Positions 43,899 through 55,234 of a DNA stretch of 64,000 bases are shown one piece after another (position 1 is the stretch's first letter; each line of letters begins with the position of its first letter). The stretch covers positions 62,001-126,000 of the forward strand of contig CAJNOI010000183.1 in the NCBI GenBank assembly GCA_905250115.1, given 5' to 3'. The position numbers and the translations under genes were made by a program. The notes under the pieces are model-generated. The model ran no database searches. It worked only from the letters and a program-made list of their open reading frames with translations, and was not told the DNA's origin. The DNA comes from Adineta steineri. Taxonomy: Eukaryota; Rotifera; Eurotatoria; Adinetida; Adinetidae.

Positions 43899-45766
43899 CC
43901 TTAGTGAAAGAACTCATATCGGAGTACACAAAAAGTACTCACGCTAGAAAATGTCACGAGAACTCATGAGTACTTATGATATTTGAGTACTCATATGTTG
44001 TATTCGTCGTGAACGTTAAGTGTTCGAGTACTACTAGCGAGTACTTATATGTAACTGCCGAGTATTTCAGTACTATAAGGATCTACTCGTTTCTAATTTT
44101 GCTAGTACTCTATTGGTACATTTCATATACGAGAATATTTTTATTAGTTTTAATTTATTGATATAATCTGGTTTTTGATCATGTAACAGTAACGAGATTA
44201 ACATAAAAAAGGACATAAGTAATAGAAACAAGATAAAATATCATACAATATTCGATATTAAAAAACAAAGAAAAGATAGTAAAAAAATAAAACGATATAT
44301 AAAAGAATCTCCTCTAATTATAAAAAATTAAATTATCTCTGCTTCAATATAACTAGTTTGGCTTAGTAAAACCATGGCAAAAAATATAAAATCACACATG
44401 AGTTGTATAGTGTTCATTTATATGATTCAGATGGTTCTAATGATATTGCCGTTGTTGTTTCTTTTTTTAGTAGTACTTATTGATGTTGTTATCTCTTGTT
44501 CGCTTGGCATCGCTGATATTTGTGCAAGTTGTGGTGTTGGATTTGTTGGTACTAATGATAATTCTGCATAATTCTTTTCGTTTTGTTGGTTTCATTTCAT
44601 TTGTATAAATTCTAAAACGAGAAGTTTTAATGAACTCCGTAGTTCAAAACTTAAAAGTTGTATACTGACCTTTGAATGAGTTTTCATGTTTTGCTAGATA
44701 TATTTTTATCATCAATATGACTACCTTTTTTCATCAATTCTCTCATTATCATTGTTGAACGTGTTGGTATAGCTATAATTTGATCAGGATTTATGTCAAT
44801 AATTTCCTAGAATTGCAATAGAAATTAGATATGCATACATATATAGAAGAAGAAAACTTACTTAGATTTTTATATAACTTTCATTAGTAAATTCAACTGG
44901 ATTTGTTTGATTTGCTAATGTCTAATCAATAGAAAAAATAAAGTTTCTATATGAAACGGATGTGTCTATTGAATTTTACTTACAACTGATGCGTTTAATC
45001 GAAATTTCTGATCGAAATTATAAAATTGTTTATTAAACATCTGAATATAAATCAAAGACTAGATGAAAGCATTAAATACGTGATTATAAGCAAATAATAC
45101 TGACGAGAATGATAGTTGAAAAAAAAGAATGACGTTATTTCGATATAAGACTATTTTCTATGTCAACATATATTGCTATTGGATATCTTCTGTATACATG
45201 TACATAAACACAAGTCACGTTGCTTTCTTCTATTTTTAACTAACGAATAGTGACGAGTAATCTTATTGAACAAAACGGTTCTTTCGAAAAAACATCTAAG
45301 CACATAAGAAATAACTTCAATTTGTTCTATAGAATACAAACGTTTATTTGAAGAAAAAAAATAAACACATGAAAATTAACATCCAATTGTATGTTCTTTT
45401 TTCTCTCCTGGAAACAATATGGTCGTTTTGTCGTCAGATAATATTAAAAAAAAGGAGCAGATAAAATACGTTTTCATATCTAATTATATTGTGCAGACTT
45501 TACTTTCATATTATTTTATTTTTTTATATTTCGTATTTGAAAATGCATGACTGTTTTATCGAGTTATTTTCCAAAAAAATATATGAGTACTCACGAGTAC
45601 TCATACCACTACTTACGAGTACAGTTAAACAAGCAACAACTAGATCAGTACGACTACGAGTGCTCAGTCAGTAAGAATACTCGTGAATTTTCATGAGTAC
45701 TCATTTGAGTAATCTGAGTACTCATGCTGACAAGTCGTACTCGCTTGATGAGTAGTTTCACTAGGG
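43899..45766. mobile_element. Putative TIR element with GAGTACTC-rich ends, enclosing exon remnants
   Basis: The left end reads CCTTAGTGAAAGAACTCATA and the complement of the right end CCCTAGTGAAACTACTCATC. Both ends continue for about 200 bp as dense copies of GAGTACTC/ACTCATGAGTAC words, which occur nowhere else in the window. No convincing target duplication was found. The 1.45-kb middle has different composition and carries decayed splice-bounded exons. It may be one element that captured host sequence, or two related insertions. Confidence 0.5.
44670..45040 (-). pseudogene. Decayed gene fragment, three exon remnants
   Basis: Three exon-like blocks with GT-AG borders and matching phase: 45040-44984, 44921-44862 and 44806-44670. 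They read MFNKQFYNFDQKFRLNASV, then TNPVEFTNESYIKI, then EIIDINPDQIIAIPTRSTMI. The second block ends in TAA and the third contains TGA, so the gene is dead, and no upstream exons are visible. A further coding-like block lies at about 44425-44570. I do not recognise the parent gene; the language is that of a normal host protein. Confidence 0.5.
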
Positions 45767-46567
45767 CTCATTTTTTTATATAAATTTATTAAAGACAGTA
45801 ATAGAAAATATAATTAAAATATTATAAATATCTACAAGAACTTAATCCCCAAAAGTTGATATTATACACGTAGATAATATATTTATGAATAACATCCTTT
45901 TATAATTATAAATATTCCTTATGGAATTAAAAGATTATAACAATATTTATATTTAGAGAAAAAAAAGCTTTGCTATTTAAAGTTTTATATTGAAATTCAT
46001 TCATCAGTTTTCAATAAATAATTATTCATATATCGAATAGCAAACAAACACACATCAATTCCTATGTCTGAAATTTAACTTTACAATAAATAATAAAATA
46101 CTTTTAGCGATTCTAATATATTTATTTTTTGTTATTTCACCATTATTAACTAAGTGAAGGGGGAAACGGTGAGACTTCAGAAGTGTGCACTACAAAAAAG
46201 TTTTAAAGTAGATAAAGTTTCGCTCTGTCCCTTTTGATGAAAGTCTATTTTATGTTGCAAATATTTTTAAAGAATTCAATTCATCAAGTGAATAATTTTT
46301 AGGTAAACAAATTCCGACTTTCTATTTTATATTAAATGAAATTATACCTGAGAATTTGTAGCTAATCAAATCTGATGTATCATTTCAGTAAGTGGAAGTA
46401 ATATATATGAAAGATAATATGATATTAAGTGCTAGATATAACATTCTTATATAAAAAATTTCAATAACAGTACAGATGATCGTATCGATCGATTGAAAAT
46501 TTTTTTAGAGTTCTTTAAAATGTAATTGATTGTCTGCATATAACACTATGATGAAGATATCTTTACA

Positions 46568-46674
46568 TCAGCGGTGGAGCCCAATAGGTCTGGATAGGCT
46601 CGAGTCTACCCTAGATTGCGGAAAGGTAGGCTCAAACTAAGCCGTATAAAGGCCTGAGTAGGCTCAATTTTATG
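46568..46674. repeat. GC-rich repeat fragment with TAGGCTC words
   Basis: GGCTCGAGTCTACCC, GGTAGGCTCAAAC and GAGTAGGCTCAA lie within about 100 bp, preceded by GCGGTGGAGCCCAATAGG. It resembles the end of a hAT-type MITE, but no matching right end was found. Confidence 0.35.
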
Positions 46675-46968
46675 GAAAAATTTTCAACTATAGTTTAATT
46701 TTCATGCTCTCATAGATGTCTTATTGTCAAAAGATTAGTGTACACCTTCTCCACTATCAACTTGTATCTACTGACGTGTTTTTATGAGATTTTGCTGGTG
46801 TGGCGTCTGCATCGATATCGAGTTGTTTGTTTTAAACTTCTGTTTAAAATAAGTTTCGCATTTTAGATACTCATATATCATTATTCTTTTTGCATAAAAC
46901 CCATGCAAAAACATAGGGTGAAAACCAGAATAAACTCCATTAAAAAAGGATCAAAAATCGGTTATAAT

Positions 46969-47250
46969 CACACGCTTTTAATCGATTTTAATCAGATATA
47001 ACTAGAAAAACTAAATTTTTCTTGATTATTATGATGCATTGCGATTATAATTAATTAAGAGTTCATGAAAAAAGTTGAGTATAATTGATGAAAATGGGTT
47101 TCAATTTGTTCATTTTGTATCGGGCAAAAATCAGTTAAAATCAAATTTTTGCATGAACTGCTAATCGATTTTAATCTCAATTCATCGTAATAACTAAGGA
47201 AATTTTGATTATTTTGATTATTTCTGATTAAAATTCGATTAAAAGCGTAA
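46969..47250. repeat. AT-rich foldback (inverted repeat, arms about 80 bp)
   Basis: The left arm starts CACGCTTTTAATCGATTTTA and the complement of the right arm TTACGCTTTTAATCGAATTT; both continue with ATCAGATATAA/ATCAGAAATAA and ATTATxATGxATTG. The arms are imperfect and the spacer is about 110 bp. A clear target duplication was not found. Confidence 0.6.
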
Positions 47251-48815
47251 GAATGTAACAAAATTTTCGACATTTTTTGGTTGATTTTCTCGGCAAAGTT
47301 CTTTATATAGAAATGTCGGCTAAATAAAGCCAGATTATATCTTTTTAAAGTAAAAAACTCAGACTAGTAATAATTCTAAGTATACATAAAGAAGAATTAG
47401 ATGTACTTGATTTGAAATGCATCCATTCTGGTTTTTTCTAAAAAACCAAAGTTGAGACTTTTTTGAGCACGAATAGTTTCGTTTTTTCTTCATCTATTTT
47501 TTAACCATTTTCAAGCAGTATTTCTATATTTATTACACTCTCAATTCACGTTTTTTTCTTGAAAAATAAAGTATCATGTAGTTATTAAATTTCAACAATA
47601 ACTAAAGTCAACAAGAGAGACTAAACGATTCACAGTTTAAAAAATCTTTGTCTAATTTGCTGTCCGGAGTGATTCATTTGAAAAATAGAGTCGACCCGAA
47701 AATGAAATCGTTTCGCCCTCCATGTCTACAACATATATTTACACAAAGAAACGGATCTACGGTATATTCTTTCGATTAATTCATATCTTCTATTAAAACA
47801 GCAGATAATGAATGAAGATAGAATAGATTTTTCGAATGAAACAAGTCATTCGCCATTATTACTCATAATGTAATTACGTCGTTCGAGTATCTAATTGTGC
47901 AAAAAGAAAAACAGAGTAATGTCGTAGCTGTTATGATTTCTCTTTCAATCCATCTATTGAAATATCTCTAACGAAGTTAATTATTTTTGTCCCATTGTTT
48001 GTTGAACTATATAGTGCTAGGAGGGGATGTTTTGTTCATGGCACATTCAGACTCATTATCCTCAAGATAATACGATAAAGATTCAGCAGGCAAAGTCTTT
48101 GTGTTATAATGCATAATAAAAAACATCATTATTTTTTTCCAACATCCGTAGTCGAAATCATTAATGAAAACTGATTCATTTTTATCTATTTTGTTTCTAC
48201 ATCTTCTCTACTACCATTCATCAAAATAAAGAATAAAACTGCGTATTATCACTTCTCTTTCATAAGTAAGTATCAAAGATAATAAAATCCAATGATTTTT
48301 ATAAAAGAACTCGCTTTTTTTCATTTAGTTCGAAAATCTTTCTCATTTGAGAAGGAAACAACAATCAGAATATGTTGTGTTTCTTTTCAAAATATTTTTT
48401 ATTAATATAATATCACAAAACATCTAGTGATGACTAGATGAAGTTTTAATCTATATTATTACGCATTATTAAGGATTCAACTGTTTTTGAATTGAATGAA
48501 TTCCAAAAAAAATAAATCATTAAAGATTGTTTCTATTCTAATATAGAATCCAAGAAAGGAAGATTAAACTAAATAAGTCATCATCAAAAAAATATTTAAT
48601 CATCAGGGTAAGCCACTGTATTTTCTATGTTTATAATCTAGTTTTAATCTACACTTATCCCTTAGTAGCATTGCTCGAATAGATATATATCTTATACAAT
48701 TATGTATATTTATATTTTGTCCGGATGATAAGGAGAAGAAAAATGAAATTAATTTGCATCTTACAGATACTAATGGATTCTCATATCTTTTTCTTTCTAG
48801 AGATCGTTGAGAAAA

Positions 48816-49880
48816 ATGTCAAATACAACGATAAATGGTACGAGCATCATCATTAGCGACAATCAAGCTCATTTAATTTCACTTTTCAATTCACTCAACA
48901 AATATATTTCACAAATTGGTTTAGGTTTGATTTTGATTATGGGTAACATTGGATCTGCTTTAACTTGTCTCGTCTTTTCTCAACCAACATTTAATAAAAG
49001 TCCTTGTGCAATGTATTTCATTGCTTCGAGTTTTGCACAATTTTTTACATTTAATTTTGCTCTTGTTACTCGAATGATACACTATGGTTATAGTATTACA
49101 ACACTCAATACGAATCTTTATTATTGTAAAATTCGATTCTATTTATTTTATATATTTGTTGCTGTTCCTCGGTATCAAATCATTTTGGCTTCAATTGATC
49201 GTTATTTTGCTAGTTCTCGTGATGCTGTTCGTCGACAATGGAGTTCACCAAAGGTTGCCAGTCGTCTTATGATTGGTACTGCTATTATCTGGTGTCTCAT
49301 ATATATTCAAGTACTTATTTTCTATGATATTAGTAGCGGCTCTTGTAAGTATCGCTCAGGAGCTTATGGAGTATTTTTTAGTACTTACATTGCTATTGAT
49401 AGCGGTATTCTTCCATTATTTTTAATGCTTGTTTTTGGTCTATTAACTGTTAAGAATATTCATAAAACTAAACAAAGAATTGGACCAGGTGGAGGAACTA
49501 ATGAAAATCGACCCGCTCAAGGTAGTAAAATGTCAAAGAAAGATGCTCAACTTCATAAAATGTTGGCACATCAAATTACTCTTTTCATCGTTCTAAATTT
49601 ACCCAATCCATGTTACCTTGTTTATAGTGCATTTACGATAAATACACCAAAATCATCACTTCGTACTACAATTGAAGCATTTGCGAGTAATATGACATAT
49701 GTTTTGATTTATCTTGGATTTTCATTAACATTTGCTAATTTTGCTACATCATCGGAAATATTTCGACGAGAATTATTACAACTGATTCAAACAAAGATAT
49801 TACGTCAAAATCCAACACGCGTAACAACTGGTGGAGGAACAACAGTACGAGGACTTCGTCCAAATGATGGAGATGAATAA
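48816..49880 (+). CDS. Rhodopsin-family 7-TM receptor (class A GPCR), second
   Basis: A single coding exon; the ATG at 48816 gives 354 aa. Three N-glycosylation sites near the N-terminus (NTTINGTS) fit an extracellular end. TM1 has LGLILIMGNIGSALTCLVF with the conserved Asn, TM3 ends in ASIDRYFASS (intact DRY motif), TM4 has the conserved Trp in AIIWCLIYI, and a long basic third loop (KQRIGPGGGTNENR) precedes TM6 (FIVLNLPNPCYLVY). The TM7 end is atypical. A TTTCTTTCTAG acceptor-like sequence just before the start suggests an intron in the leader. It is not closely similar to the first receptor at 4.8 kb. Ligand unknown. Confidence 0.85.
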   Translation: MSNTTINGTSIIISDNQAHLISLFNSLNKYISQIGLGLILIMGNIGSALTCLVFSQPTFNKSPCAMYFIASSFAQFFTFNFALVTRMIHYGYSITTLNTNLYYCKIRFYLFYIFVAVPRYQIILASIDRYFASSRDAVRRQWSSPKVASRLMIGTAIIWCLIYIQVLIFYDISSGSCKYRSGAYGVFFSTYIAIDSGILPLFLMLVFGLLTVKNIHKTKQRIGPGGGTNENRPAQGSKMSKKDAQLHKMLAHQITLFIVLNLPNPCYLVYSAFTINTPKSSLRTTIEAFASNMTYVLIYLGFSLTFANFATSSEIFRRELLQLIQTKILRQNPTRVTTGGGTTVRGLRPNDGDE

Positions 49881-50918
49881 AATTGACGAAATGAAAAGAT
49901 TATATCTAACACTAATCCTGCTAACGAGTCTGCTTTTTGTATGTCTATGTTATATATTTTTATCAATAAATATAAGTATCATTTGAGTTATATTGAATAG
50001 ACGTGATATGTTAATATCTGCATGGAGGGTGTAGGTGTACATTATATCCATCTAGATCCGTACCTTCAACATAATCTGCTTATAAGTTACAGGTTTTCTA
50101 GCTTACATTGCTATTTGTGTTAAATGGTTTAGACTAATATATACTTCCTGATAAAAATTGCGTATCATTGTCTTCGTATTTACTATTTGTTCTCTCGATA
50201 TGTAACTATATAATCATCTTTTTTATAGCGATGTGAGATAGAATTATACAGATTAAGTAAAAAATACTTTTGAGCCATCTACTCGTGTTCTTATTGTCAT
50301 GGACAATGACGAAAATTGAATTTAACTTGTATGATAGCGATGAAACATCGGATAATTTAAAATTCCATTGTTTACAGCAGAATTCATTGGTTCCTATCTG
50401 AAAGAGTCCAGTATTATGTTTCTTCAATTGATTTCTTCAATAGTCGTCATCGAAACTGACATTTGATTAATTACAACATATAAATGTCACTGCGGAAGAA
50501 CTTCTTTCATAGTCAGCTTCGATTGATCTCGCTGTGAATATTCATTCGATTTAAGTAAAAAAGTTACTTTTCAGAATGTTATCGTGAAAACATGAGCACG
50601 TAGAACAAAATTATTTCAACATGATCTGTTCATTTGAAATGTGGTAGTTTTGTAGTAGTATAGATCGTATTAACCTTAAGCGTGATTGTACGAAAATATC
50701 AGATTGCATCCAATTTATTTTTTATTAGTTGAAATATGAAACCACCGACCTTTTCCCTATCAATAATTTAATTTATCAATAGAAGGAATCTATCATTTTA
50801 CAATTTTCTTTCTATTGTACGACAGTTAAAACTTACGAAAAGTAAACATTGGTTGTCTTATTTCAATTCCAATATGTTCTATTTATTTCCGAATGTTATT
50901 CGTCAATATTAGTTTCTT
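49881..50918. other. Intergenic; one telomere-like hairpin
   Basis: Contains the tract at 50024-50068 close to the GPCR 3' end. The rest is AT-rich and featureless and may hold an unseen 5' exon of the arrestin-like gene. Confidence 0.5.
50024..50068. repeat. Telomere-like hairpin 10
   Basis: GGAGGGTGTAGGTGTAC against GATCCGTACCTTC. A weak, decayed member, 3' of the second GPCR. Confidence 0.4.
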
Positions 50919-51854
50919 ATGTTGTTATTAATAGGATTAAGTAGTGGTGGATTAAAATCAAGGATCAAATGTCGATTTCCTGGAAAAGATCAAAATATAT
51001 TTTTGACAGGTGAAAACATTTCAGGTACGATTGATTTTTCCAATAATTTCGGCAGCTTGAAATTGAAGCGTATTGAAATACAACTCATTGGTAAGGTTTT
51101 CTACTCACACTACACTGGAGCCTACAAACAGGCGGCAACTCTCTATCGCATGAATATTTTGAATAAAGTACACATTGTAAACTCTTATAATAACAAACGT
51201 ATTTCTCTTCCATCATATAGCAATCATAGTTGGCCATTTCATTTCCCTCTTGAAAATTCCTTACCGTCCTCAGCTGGAGCAAAACGACACAATATACTGT
51301 ATATTTATTACTTCATTCGTATTGTATTTACCAGATCTCAATGGTACAGACGGAATATTCAAAAGGAATTTCCTGTTATTATCAAACATGCATCGCTGCC
51401 TGTCAATTCGACACAACTCGAAGTAGAAGAGACAAATCGCAATGGTGTTCGTGTTCAACTCATTCTTCACAAGAATGTCGTCAACATTGGAAACAACTTT
51501 TCATTTACCGTCGATATACATAACCGACAGGATTATCTGATACGTTTAACAACGATGAATGTTTTACAACATATCGACTTTCTTCCTCACTATGCAAATA
51601 GAAAAACACGTATGTTTGAACGAGATCTGGAAATCACCGATCACTTTCGAGACATAAACTTTCGCAAAAACTACCAAATGCATGTACCCAACACAACTCT
51701 ACCCACTTTTACACATTATTATCTTTCGAAAGATAAAAATCAATCAGTTAGCATAAGTCACATACTTCAATTGAAAGTTGATCTTGGTGAGCCTTCTACA
51801 GATATTCTTCTAGAACTTCCGTTCATTATTACTAATCATCAGACAAACAACTGA
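50919..51854 (+). CDS. Arrestin-domain protein (alpha-arrestin-like)
   Basis: A 311-aa frame; the body from residue 7 onward reads as an arrestin fold. The N-domain has FLTGENISGTIDFSN and LKRIEIQLIGKVF; the middle has SWPFHFPLE and LPSS before a strand ILYIYYFIRIVF; the C-domain has VRVQLILHKNVVNIGNNFSF and ends with SHILQLKVDLG. Alpha-arrestins act as adaptors linking membrane proteins to ubiquitin ligases; no PPxY motif was seen here. The start is uncertain: ATG 50919 is possible, but TTATTAATAG before GATTAAGT looks like a splice acceptor, so a short upstream exon may have been missed. It is shorter than typical family members. Confidence 0.75.
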   Translation: MLLLIGLSSGGLKSRIKCRFPGKDQNIFLTGENISGTIDFSNNFGSLKLKRIEIQLIGKVFYSHYTGAYKQAATLYRMNILNKVHIVNSYNNKRISLPSYSNHSWPFHFPLENSLPSSAGAKRHNILYIYYFIRIVFTRSQWYRRNIQKEFPVIIKHASLPVNSTQLEVEETNRNGVRVQLILHKNVVNIGNNFSFTVDIHNRQDYLIRLTTMNVLQHIDFLPHYANRKTRMFERDLEITDHFRDINFRKNYQMHVPNTTLPTFTHYYLSKDKNQSVSISHILQLKVDLGEPSTDILLELPFIITNHQTNN

Positions 51855-51980
51855 TCATATGGCACTATTACTTGTAAACTACAAATTTCTTTTTTTTTAT
51901 TAGAACTAGATGAAAAATTAATTGAATAAGTTTTATTGTCACATTCACATAGAAAGTTTATGTATTTCCACATATATATA

Positions 51981-53281
51981 TGAGTGAATTGCAACTTTTT
52001 GGTACAATTAGATTTTTGATGTATTTCGCTAATAACTCGAGTTTGCGCCAGCCGATTTCAACGATTTTTTGATATGTTATAGTGCTTGAAACACCTCACT
52101 GCGGTGCAAAATTTCAGCTCAGTAGCTCATGTTATTGCTGAGTTATAAAAAATTTATGATGAAAAAATGTCATTTTTTCATGACATATGCTAAGAAAAGG
52201 AAATTTTTCGACTATAAAGAGGCAAGAGGAAAAGGATATAATTAACCTATTTTGTACAGTTTTTGACGCTCTATCGAAATATGTAACTAATTTTAGTCTG
52301 AATTTTCATTGATTCGTTCATCTACTGGTCGCATTGTTTAACAGACACTTGTTCGTTTTTATGTAGAGTGACACAAACACAGTTCTAGCTCAGCCTATGA
52401 TAGAGCTGGCAGCGCGCGGATGATATAAAAAGAAAGCCAACACTTTAACTAGAAAACTGATGTAAAAAGGTTCTCTCTTATCAAGTTTATTTCAAACAAA
52501 AAAAACGAACTTTCGAAAAAAAAAAAGATTTTTACTCACTTTGTAGAGTGACAATTTGAAAATTGTCTGATTCATAACTCGCGAACGGGTCGTTAGATTG
52601 AGCTCAAATTTTTAGAGAATGTGTAAAACAAAAAGTTCTATTAGTGGTAAAAATTTCAGCCTTTGATCTCTTACCGTTCAAGAGAAATTTACATTATACT
52701 GAAAAATGTAGAGTGACGTTTTTTTCGAAAATTATGTAGAGTGACGATTTTTGCAAATTGTCTGCTTTATAACTCTCGAACGGGTCATCAGATTTAGTTG
52801 AAATTTTTAGAGAATATATAAAACAAAAAGTTCTATTAGTGGTAAAAATTTCAGCCTTTGATCTCGTACCGTTCACGAGAAATTTACATTATACTGGAAA
52901 AAAATGTAGAGTGACGTTGTTTTTGAAGATTGTCTGATTTATAACTCGTGAACGGGTCATCAGATTTAGTTGAAATTTTCAGAGAATATATAAAACAAAA
53001 AGTTCTATTAGTGGTAAAAAATTCAGCCTTGGATCTCGTACCCTTCTCGAGAAATTTACATTATACTGAAAAATGTAGAGTGACGTTTTTCAATAAAATA
53101 ACGTTTTTTATGGTACATTTACATTGAGTAAGTCATATCTCAGCTAATATGCGGTAAAGTGTTGGGAAATTTTTACTGTGTAGCACAGGCATAGAGTCTA
53201 ATAAAATGCACTGATCAGAAATTGTCTAGGTCTACTTTCATTTTTTCGCATCAATTGTACCAAAAAGTTGCAATTCACTCA
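51981..53281. mobile_element. Tc1/mariner-like non-autonomous element with internal tandem repeats
   Basis: A 1301-bp element between TA dinucleotides. The terminal inverted repeat is perfect over 29 bp, starting TGAGTGAATTGCAACTTTTT and continuing GGTACAATT. There is no transposase. The right half holds about three tandem units of roughly 170 bp (see the separate entry). Confidence 0.88.
52535..53090. repeat. About three tandem units of roughly 170 bp inside the mariner-like element
   Basis: Each unit carries TGTAGAGTGAC, CTCGAACGGGTCATCAGATT, AACAAAAAGTTCTATTAGTG and GAGAAATTTACATTATACTG. TGTAGAGTGAC occurs at about 52535, 52707, 52736, 52907 and 53073, plus a single outlier near 52364. 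Units are closely similar, so their spread is more recent than the decay of other repeats here. Confidence 0.82.
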
Positions 53282-54352
53282 TATTAAGAATCAATAATTT
53301 TTAACAATATCCTCACTCACATTCAATTTTACTCTTTGCTAGAAACAGTTACAAGTGAATTTTCGATGAACCTTTAAACGCTCATTTTCCATTTATTACA
53401 TGCTCCCGTCCTTTGACCATGTGGTATTTATATAGTTGAATTTTATTTGCAAGTCTAGTATCTCTTTACTAATAATATTGCTGCAAGCACACAGCCTTCA
53501 AAAGTAGTTGTTTTACTCGTTACGTACTGGAATATTGAGTCAAAAATTACTTTCTACTCATCAGAATATTGAACGAAACTACATTAACGTAGAGGTCACG
53601 ATAGAAAATTGTGTGTTTATTCCTATACTGCAGGGTAAACTGCAGGATTCTGTTGAATAACACTCTATATAATACATCTTAAGTTAAAAAGTATTCGTTT
53701 GGTCACCAGATTTTCAAATTAGGATTATTGAACGCTCTCTAAACGAGGATTAGTTCTGAGAACTACAGCTTATAGAAATTTCATACATATATCGTCAACG
53801 AATAAATATTATTTCATTTGATTAACAGTCGTATGTTTTTCTCTAATGATGCAGTATGAAAAAGAAGTACGCATATAATATAATTTTGAAGTAACTCTTA
53901 TTACTTTAATATTTAATATAGGATTGTATAATCTCTAAAGCCTAATCAACTATGAACTCGCTTCCCATATATCACTCATATTATTATTAAATTTTCAAGA
54001 GCGTATATATGTATATTATCCGCACAAACATATATACGATTCGAGTGGCTCTTGAATTTTTTTAAACCAAAGACCAATTATTGTATGATGAATTAATAAA
54101 TTTATTTGATGATTATGCAGAATAATTTAGCATAAACTATTTTTGGTTAATTTTTTTTCTATCTAATAAATATATGTATAAATATGAGACTGTTTAAATG
54201 GTTTTATACCTTCAATCAAATTTGAGCGATAATATTCTAACATAATTCATCCGATCTTACTTTGATATTATTCAATTTATTGTGAGTTTTTTTTATTTCT
54301 TAACGACAAATTAAATATATGATTATACCTAGTATATCGAACGATCCACATC

Positions 54353-54541
54353 ATGAACAAATTCATTGTGATTCTGGTTGTAATGATGGCAATATTTTTG
54401 GTTGCTAATGCAAATCCCCTTCAGGACAAGGGTTGGGGATGTTATACGCCTTGTATGACATACAAAATATGCCTGGGCAGTGGTGCTATTAAAGGTGATA
54501 TGTCACGCTGCCAAATGCCTTCCGGTTGCGGATGCCGTTAA
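54353..54541 (+). CDS. Small secreted cysteine-rich peptide
   Basis: A 62-aa precursor in one exon. Residues 1-20 are a strong signal peptide (FIVILVVMMAIFLVANA). The mature part is about 40 residues with six cysteines: GCYTPC, KICLG, RCQMP and GCGCR. The length and cysteine content fit defensin-, knottin- or toxin-like peptides held by three disulphides; the spacing C-x3-C-x5-C-x12-C-x5-C-x1-C matches no family I can name with confidence. Defence or signalling outside the cell is inferred. A short 3' region with a possible TTATCATTTATTG poly(A) context follows. No paralogue was seen in the window. Confidence 0.75.
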   Translation: MNKFIVILVVMMAIFLVANANPLQDKGWGCYTPCMTYKICLGSGAIKGDMSRCQMPSGCGCR

Positions 54542-54769
54542 TCTGGAAAGTGATATTTTATCATTTATTGTATCACTTTCGTTTCTAAGAAAGAACTTTT
54601 CGATCACAAAAAGTTTTATTTCTCTTTAATTATATCTTTACTTTCTTTTCATTAATCAAAAATAAACAAGCGCGCTTAATCATCAATCGATGAACACTCT
54701 CGTTAATGGCGAAAAACGTTCAGAGTCAACAATCAAATTGATTTTTTAGCAATGCTAAATAGACTTGAA

Positions 54770-54851
54770 GATGTGGATATAGGTGGTAGCTTAGGGTGTG
54801 AATGTACCAGATTCACTACCCAAACACACACATTTAGTTTTGTCCACATCC
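54770..54851. repeat. Telomere-like hairpin 11
   Basis: GATGTGGA at 54770-54777 is exactly complementary to TCCACATC at 54843-54850. Between them lie a further GGGTGTGAATG tract and a CCCAAACACACACA tract. Confidence 0.6.
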
Positions 54852-54908
54852 TAATTTTTATAAAAATGTCTCTCTTCTCCTTGCCTATCTTTGTAAAATC
54901 GTGTGCAA

Positions 54909-54967
54909 GGATGTGAGTGTGAGGGTGGGACTTTTTCAACTCTTTATTCGTTCCACACCCACACCCT
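54909..54967. repeat. Telomere-like hairpin 12
   Basis: GGATGTGAGTGTGAGGGTGG against CCACACCCACACCC with about 22 bases between. It lies only 58 bp from hairpin 11, the closest pair in the window. Confidence 0.65.
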
Positions 54968-55234
54968 GGTTTGACAAATATCATATGGAAAGACGAATAA
55001 AATAGGTCACTTGTGTATATTTGAATAATCAGTTATTTAAAAATATGAAAATGTCTGAATCGTACTGACAAACAAACATCAAATATTTATTATAAAAATC
55101 TAAACCATGTATATCCAATAACTTAACAAAGAACTAATCAAGTTTTCTTTACTAAATTCCCTATCCTCATCTAAATTATAGATATCTCTATTCAATAGTT
55201 CAAAAAATCGTAAATCAGATTATAACACTTTTAA

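Larger units (their letters stand above)
43517..48815. other. Gene-poor region with repeats and a dead exon cluster
   Basis: About 5.3 kb between the receptor (-) and the second GPCR (+). It contains the GAGTACTC-rich element at 43899-45766 with a pseudogene inside, a GC-rich repeat fragment at 46568-46674 and a foldback at 46969-47250. From 47.3 to 48.8 kb no structure was seen. Confidence 0.5.
51855..54352. other. Intergenic with a large Tc1/mariner-like MITE
   Basis: The element at 51981-53281 fills half. The remaining kilobase before the small peptide gene is AT-rich with no recognised feature. Confidence 0.5.

Noticed and set aside
44374-44571. 65-codon hydrophobic frame on the plus strand
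   Set aside because: Antisense to a coding-like block of the dead exon cluster, which explains its open frame better.
48241-48815. Possible upstream exons of the second GPCR
   Set aside because: Only an acceptor-like site just before the ATG is visible; no coding sequence could be supported upstream.
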